Positions 57,520-64,000 of a stretch of 64,000 nt of DNA are shown piece after piece. The notes beneath the pieces were generated by a model that was not told the DNA's origin, ran no database searches, and saw nothing but the letters and a program-made list of their open reading frames with translations. Origin of the DNA: Mesotaenium endlicherianum (Eukaryota; Streptophyta; Zygnematophyceae; Zygnematales; Mesotaeniaceae); contig WELA01013856.1 in NCBI GenBank assembly GCA_009602735.1, positions 475,787 through 539,786 on the forward strand, given 5' to 3'. A program made the translations under genes and the position numbers. Numbering within the stretch: position 1 is the first letter of the stretch; each line of letters opens with the position of its first letter.

Positions 57520-58262
57520 TGCTACCTTAGGTGACAGCAACACACAACTATAGACGTCCTAACTAAATTCTTCAAAGCTCCACTGCAGAAACTTCAAGAT
57601 AATTGCTGACCAGGATGGGCAAAGGCGCAGCAGAAAGACGAGGGTGAGACTCGTCGGACAGTCTAGCGGAGAGCGAGCGCTCAGACAGCGGACAGAGCTG
57701 GATGTGATATATAACGATCGACAGCAGATCGACAAGGTGATTTACACCCCAAATGGCACCAAACACGTCAAACCAGACGAGTCCTCGAAAGCCCACCAGC
57801 GAACGCAAGATCCGCTCGCATCATGGTGCATAGCAGTCTGCGATGGCCTGCGAGGACGCACCTTGATCTACGGCTTGAATAATGCACTTGTTTCCGCACT
57901 TGCGAGAGGTTATGCGAGGTGGCACACACGAGTAATTAGGGCCAGACCCGCTTCTTCTGCTCGTGACAAGCTGGTGGTGCCAATGGCCTGTTTAATCAAC
58001 CTTTTTTTAATGAAAATGATATTCAATATAATGGCCCATACTGGCCACGACTTTGAGGGAAAGAGGATAAGTAAAAGTTCAGAGGACGAGAAGTACCGGA
58101 ACAGGGCACATTTTACATGAATGGACTTTTTCGTCATATATGGTGATGTTGACACTTTCATACAACAAATGTTCGCAAATAAGACGTTGCTCTCTGAATG
58201 AGGGCATGAGCAGTATTATGGAGACAATCAAGAATTGTGATGAACCACCAACAGCTTAACAA
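57520..58262. other. BCCP upstream region
   Basis: Promoter and 5' UTR of BCCP should lie in the first part. Short open frames on both strands have no recognisable content. Confidence 0.45.
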
Positions 58263-58493
58263 TTTTCGGCGCATGAAATGCGAACTCATAAGTAAGTTTG
58301 TGTGGCGAAGAGATTGTGACTTGTTCTAATTGGTACATGGGCTACACGTTGCAAACTATAGGGATTGTTGGAAATGTCAATATCCTCATCGATTGCTCTT
58401 CCCATATTGTCACGTATGCTATGATGCTTCTTTCCTCAAATGTATTCTTGTAACATCATTTGATAAGCTATATTTGACTAGCCTTGTTTACAC
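58263..58493. repeat. Tandem duplication, unit 1
   Basis: About 231 bases beginning TTTTCGGCGCATGAAATGCG and ending at CCTTGTTTACAC. Repeated once at 58511-58740 with roughly 85 percent identity by eye. The unit starts with the inverted repeat CGCAT-GAA-ATGCG. Confidence 0.85.
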
Positions 58494-58510
58494 CACCAAC
58501 TACTGAAGGT

Positions 58511-58740
58511 TTCTCGGCGCATGAAATGCGAACTTGGAGGTAAGTTTGTGTGGCGAAGAGATTGTGACTCGTTCTCGTTGGTACATAGGCTACACGTTGT
58601 AGACTGTAGGGACTATCAGAAATGTCAATATCCTCATCGATTGCTCTTCCCAAATTGTCACGTATGCTCTAATCCTTCTTTCCTCAATTATTCTAGTGCA
58701 CTCCATTTGACAAGTATATTTTGATTAGACTTATTTACAC
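58511..58740. repeat. Tandem duplication, unit 2
   Basis: Second copy of the 230-base unit, offset 248 bases from the first. Long identical blocks include AAATGTCAATATCCTCATCG. A 67-codon plus-strand frame (58521-58724) exists only in this copy, so coding is unlikely. Confidence 0.85.
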
Positions 58741-61220
58741 TCGACTCCACTAATAGATAGCTTCTTAAAGAATTCCAATGTCTCATTGCTTTAACAGTCT
58801 GCACCTTCCTTATGGAAATGCATCCAGAGAAACGCATGCAACATTTTTCACTTGTTAAATTTGTACAAATCTTGCATTCACCTTATAAGCAACTGAACAA
58901 GTTAATTGTGGAACTTAGTCATCTACGAGCAATGTGCTAACCATTTTTTTCATGCAATACCCTGTGGAAGTTTCCTTCACTCTGCAACGTGTCCACCCGC
59001 GCGTCTGGATCAACGCAACAAATCCCACCCCATCACTAGCAAAAGTGTAGGAAGCGGCGAGGCATCGTATTTGAGATATATAGCATCTATATATTACATA
59101 CATGCATATAATTTGAAGAAATATAGATTGAACATAGAGGCTTTATTATTGAAGATAGGAAGAGGTAGAGGAATAGTAAAGTAGACCTCTCTTTAATTCT
59201 AATCTTTATTCTAATCTATCTATGCAATTCTAATATCATCTATGTCAATATGTCCTAAGTCTATTCTCAGTTTATCCAGGGTGGGTGGGTAGGAGATCTA
59301 CGATACTATTCAACTTTCTTTGTGCAATGAGAATGACTTGCTTTCTTTGACTCTAAGTACTTGCTGACTAGGACTATTTCAAATATTGAAAATTTTATGC
59401 GCGGTAGTACTTCTAAAAAATCTAACTTCTATGTTGACGTGTCCTGACTCAGCTAGCATCTATACAGAATGACGTGTAATATATAGATGTATCTATATAT
59501 CACAAATCTAGATTTAAAATATGTCTTTGACATGTCTTCAACATATTTCAAATCTTCAATTTATGTGCGAAACTTCAGTTTTGAGACATGGGTTTTGAAA
59601 ACCCATATGGCAAGTACCAATAATGTCAATAATTCATGTGGGGGTGAGCGTGGGAAGTAAAAGTCCATTGATCTATTTAATGAATTAAACAGCAAATGCA
59701 ATTTGAAGGTTTGAATTAAGCAGTAATTTCAAAAACAAACAAAAAGCAAGTGTTTAATAGCTTGACTACTGACCAAATGATAACTGTTGTTTTTGTATTT
59801 GACTCCGACTAGTTGAACCAAACAGTCCAAAAATATGTCATCAAAAAGCTTGAGATCTTCGATGACCTCTGAAATCTTCTAGAAAGTTATGGAAGTCCAA
59901 TGCAAAACGCTGTGCGACTTTTACGACCACACGCGTTTGTCATGACGGACCAATGAGATTACTAATTATGACTCATATTGGAATGAAACCTATTGCCCCC
60001 ATATATAAAGTTGCAAAGGTTCACAACAATTTTTATCCCTTAAATCAGTTGTCCTTGCTGCTTCTCATTAGAGCGACGTGAACAACTTTGCAATTCAAAT
60101 TGTAAATTTTGAGCAGACAAATCCTCCATGTTCAAGAGATTGAACCTTTTGTATTAAAATGAATGATTCAACTACATCACTGGTGGACGACTAAACGCAA
60201 GCACGTGCAAAGTACTAATCAAATAATTATATGTTGTTCACACATGTCAAATCGTGCGCGTCTGACAAGTCTCAGCACGCAAGTTGGACGGTCAACAGAC
60301 GAAGTTGCTGAAATACAAACCCGCTTGTAAGAGTAGTCAACATTTTCCGAAAACTAGAAAGATCGTCGGCCATTTAAGACTCTTCGTTTTATTTCAAAAT
60401 TCCCAATATTTTGGCCGACTGAAATTGTGAATTACCAAAATGATGTTCCATGTGGGCTTTGAGATGGAAAGCCCACATAAGGTCTAGTCTTTCCTCCCAC
60501 CCAATTAACACAAGATCAACTCCTACTGCTTTTCGAGTCGATTGGTCCAATTCGTTTCAAGACTTGCACATTTTCAAGGTGTTGGAGTAAGGAGATGAAA
60601 GTTCAATATCCAATAATCTCAACACCGACAAGTTTAACAAATACTTCGAACGTTGTCAACTCAGGCCCGCTTCAAAATAATCTTGCATATAAGACATGCA
60701 AGTGTTGTTTTGGTAGTTTGTTCATTTACAAGCAACTTCAAATGTTGTGCCAAAAGTCATGAGCAAGACATTAATAGGAATATACTGGCAATTCAACAAT
60801 GAGCCAACAACAATGAGCCAACAGAGAAATTACAAATTCCACTTCATGTCATTCAATGTGACTACCGAGAATATCAAGGGTTATTATATGAGAGTTCCTC
60901 TCAGAGTACAGGTGCAAAGCCTACGATATCCTATGCCAATGACAGCCCATTTTAGCATTATTAACACCATTGATTACACATATATCATTGGCATAGAAGT
61001 AGCAGTGCATAGACTAACAGATACGTCTCACAATGTTTAGCCACAGCAGCAACAAAAACCAGATCAAGCCGACTAACAAGTGGTGGCACACAAGTGGTTG
61101 TTCTCTAATAGATGCATGCACAGCAACCTCAACCAGATTAAAGCTGCATCCTCATTGCTAGATGCCAGGCTGCGCCAGGTTGTCCACCTAAGCAGTCACC
61201 TACAATGCTACACAAGCTTC
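58741..61220. other. AT-rich intergenic region
   Basis: About 2.5 kb without recognisable gene, RNA or long repeat. The last part (from about 61 kb) should include the 3' UTR of the pyruvate kinase gene on the minus strand. Confidence 0.5.
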
Positions 61221-63356
61221 TTAGCGAACAGTGCGCACTTGGATGTGGTGAGTGGACTCAGAGCGCCAGATGGGTTGCCGCCCACTCTGCACCAGCGCCA
61301 CATCCTCCCCATTCTTCACCAGGCCTCTCTTCTGCTCACATGTCCCCCAGCCAATGAGAGTTTAGACGGTGCCCTCGCTCAGCCAGATGTAAATGCAAGC
61401 CCGGTGCAATCAGAAGCAGGCAATAAGAAGCAACGAAGCACCACTCTTGGACAAGCATAAGCACTAGTTTGTTGGTGCTTCACAGCTTGCGCTCATTCTA
61501 TCACATGCACTTTTGGCACATCTGATCTGAAGAGTCAGTTTGATGACAATGAAGCATTCACTTTCTTTTAACCACAGAGTGACGTGCCCACAGCTGATGG
61601 ACAAGAATGCAAGCTTAGCAAGGAGCCGTGTCTGCGTATTACTGCACACTTGAGTCGTGCAAGCCAGCCAAGGGGAAGACCATGACAGCGGCGGCGGGTA
61701 TCGCGAGGGGGGACTGGCAGCACCCACCTTGAGGACTTCAAGAGCTTCTGTAAAGGTCTGCTCGGCATCAGAGGTGAAGGGGAGGTAGAGGGCGCGCACG
61801 CCGTGGTACAGCGCTAGCCTCTGCTGAACCCTCTTGCTGCAAATCATCCCCACCCCCCCCCCACCACCCCACCACACACACACATACAAGAGAAAGAGCC
61901 CGGCCAATTGTCAACACTGGTTGCCGCGCTCACTACCCCACGAGAATCCGAAATTGACGAAGTTTCTCGGCTTGGGGCCAGCCCCAACGCTTATTGTGCA
62001 TTGACTGACAACCAGCTGGCACCCAGGCCCAATCTTTACGGAGCCACAGTAGTTCTAAGCGCCAGATGCACAAGGCCGCGGCGATTTTGCGGCTCCCGGT
62101 TCAACACACCTTGACAATGTATGACCCTCAGCACAAAGAAGGAACTACCCCGTGTAGAGAAACCCAACTCCCAACTCTATCACACACACGAGAACCACAG
62201 CTGCAGCCTGGGTGCTCATTAGGGGCGAGTTCCAAGAAGAGGGGAGAAAAATAGAGAGAGGGAGAGGGAGAGAAGGGAGGCGGGCAGGGGGGAGGAAGAG
62301 GCTGCCATACTCGTTGGTGAAGGCGAAGGTGGTCCCCAGCGGGCGGTAGTGGCTGAGCAGCGTGGCCATGAAGCCGCTGCGCGTGAACACCAGGATGGAC
62401 GCGCCCAGCGTGTTGGCCATGATGGTGGCGTGGAACGCAAACATCTCGCTCATGTGGTTCTGCGGTGAGGCGCCGCGGCATCATCGCACACCCCGCCCAC
62501 ATCCCGGCCCCACACGCGGCGGTCAGTCGACACATCAGCAAGAGACAGAGAAGGGGAAGAGGAGAAGGAGGAGGAGAAGATGGTGGAGGAGGAAGAGACG
62601 CTGCAAACGACTATCTGTGCTCACTCTGGGGCGACCATCCCTGCAAGCAGTCGAGCGGTCAGTCATGCTGTCCATGAAGCGTGCAATCAGTCTTCGGGCC
62701 AACTGGTCGACCAGTCAACAACCTCTAGATGCCGCCTCCCTGGAAAATGAGGACCCGAGGGCTGGGGTACATCAACTCGATCAGCGAAAGCGAAGGTAGA
62801 GCAGCGTGTAACATGTACGACGTGAGACAACAGCCAGCAGCAGCACCAGTGCCATCACTGCAGGCTGCAGCGGCTCTGGACCCACTTGGCCTGGGGACCC
62901 ACTCCAGCGCCCCTAGTAGGAGGTGCTTCATGCAACCTCTCTGCTGTGGCATAATAGCATTGCCGGCAGCAGCTGCCGTGGCGTGTCGCCGAAGTGAGCT
63001 GAGCAAATGGGGAACACATGCAGATGGTGAGGGGCGACCAGAGGATGAGAAGCAAGAGCACGCGGGCGTTGCACATTCCAACAGCCCAGCCCTGCTCTCT
63101 TCTAGCAGGCCGGCCAAGCTAGCAGGAGAACACCAGCTTGCATCCCCTCGTTGAAGTCAGCAAGGACGGGCAATAAGTGGCAGAAGAGAGACAGGGAGAG
63201 AGAGAGAGGGAGAGAGAAGAGAAAGAGAGAATAAATGAGAAAGAGAGGGGGCACACCTTGAAGGCGCGTCCAAGGTTAGCAGGGGGCGTGTCGGGCATGG
63301 TGGCCTCGGTGCGCATGGCCACCGTGTGCATTACACGCACCGCCTTCAGCGGGTAC
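61221..63356 (-). CDS. PKP: Pyruvate kinase, plastid type, C-terminal exons (5' part beyond the window)
   Basis: Makes pyruvate and ATP from phosphoenolpyruvate and ADP. Four phase-consistent minus-strand exons: 63257-63356, 62311-62459, 61728-61836, 61221-61331 (TAA). They encode YPLKAVRVMHTVAMRTEAT, NLGRAFK, NHMSEMFAFHATIMANTLGA, LVFTRSGFMATLLSHYRP, KRVQQRLALYHGVRALYLPF, GLVKNGEDVALVQSGRQPIW and the end STHHIQVRTVR. This is the end of the barrel plus the C-terminal domain; NHMSEMFA and QPIWRS are characteristic of plastid isoforms. The first exon seen begins inside a codon (phase 2), so the active-site and B-domain exons lie right of position 64000. Confidence 0.93.
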
Positions 63357-64000
63357 CTGCCACCGCCACCGCCACCGCCATTGCCAGCATCAGCCAGCCC
63401 GCCCTCTCTCTCACAGTCGACATTGAGAGTCCCTTCCCTGTGCTTTTTACGCAACTATGGGGGGGCATCTGTGCACCCCCGTGGGGCGTCTGTGCACCAG
63501 CCCTTGACGGGCCCGGCGTGCGATTAGGGCTTGCCATGAGAGTTGCGGTTGCATAAAGCTTGCAGCCGTCCGGTTTGACAAGCGGGCAGGAGCTCCGGTA
63601 CGTTGAACGTCAGCTGTCCCAGTAGTGGGCTCCTCACTAGCGTGCTCCCCTGGAACGAACGAAACATCAGACTGGGAGCTCCTGCTTGTTCTCTCCGCAC
63701 AAAGGTTTACTTCCTGGCAATGCCATCATGCTGGCACTTGCACAACCAGTATCCTGCAAGTCCACCCACCAGCTTAAGTAGAGTGCTGTCTGGCTCGCCC
63801 CGGCAACACCCCTCCTCCACATGCAATAATGTACCATGTGGAGGGGGAGGAAGCCTAGAAGGGGGAGGGAGGATGGGAAAGAGGAGGACTCGGGAGAAAC
63901 AGATGAGAAACAGGGAGAGGATGGCGGAGTTAGGGCGGAGAATTGGGATGGCGGATAAATTTCTATTAGTGGGGGGGTGGAAGAAGAGGGGGGCGAAGGG
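63357..64000 (-). other. Intron of the pyruvate kinase gene (inferred)
   Basis: No further pyruvate kinase exon was found up to the window end. The sequence is GA-rich on the plus strand, that is pyrimidine-rich on the coding strand, as in other introns here. Short frames are compositional. Confidence 0.5.

Overview
The window is nuclear DNA of a green plant-lineage organism (Viridiplantae), most likely a streptophyte alga. Evidence: genes are split into many short exons with GT..AG introns. The products include a plastid-type acetyl-CoA carboxylase BCCP, a plastid-type pyruvate kinase, a PPR protein, a plant-type glycine decarboxylase and an exon resembling plant G-box-factor bZIPs. A nuclear tRNA-Cys and a chromodomain Ty3/gypsy retrotransposon are also present. 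The exact species is not determinable here. All exon boundaries were derived by reading frames, splice signals and intron phase by hand; family assignments rest on remembered conserved motifs, not on a database search.

Layout. 1-8568: a minus-strand Ty3/gypsy chromovirus: 5' LTR 7848-8568, primer site, gag, a -1 frameshift signal, a broken pol, an extra ORF with its own splice acceptor, polypurine tract, and a 3' LTR truncated by the window edge. 8569-10770: decayed retroelement-like DNA. 10771-12915: GC-rich, coding-like but unresolved. 12916-15604: no firm gene. 15605-24286 (+): PIGW/GWT1, the GPI-anchor inositol acyltransferase. 25603-26109 (-): a small 4F5/zinc-finger protein. 26971-35403 (+): PUM3/APUM24, a nucleolar PUF protein, head-to-head with the previous gene. 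35851-35922 (-): tRNA-Cys(GCA). 36782-47176 (+): complete 15-exon glycine decarboxylase P-protein. 48435-52918 (-): PPR protein, interrupted on the opposite strand by an orphan bZIP-like exon at 50769-50846. 54259-57519 (-): complete 7-exon plastid BCCP. 57520-61220: AT-rich, with a tandem duplication near 58.3-58.7 kb. 61221-63356 (-): last four exons of a plastid-type pyruvate kinase whose 5' part lies beyond the right edge.

The host genes do not form an operon or pathway cluster; they are independent housekeeping genes (photorespiration, fatty-acid synthesis, glycolysis in plastids, GPI anchors, ribosome biogenesis). The most interesting signals are in the retrotransposon: a textbook gag-pol -1 frameshift cassette (slippery heptamer, 7-nt spacer, perfect 10-bp hairpin) and a third ORF preceded by a TACTAAC branch site and CAG acceptor and flanked by two copies of the polypurine tract. 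A second theme is assembly quality: unknown bases coincide with missing conserved exons in three genes, and one site may be a misjoin.
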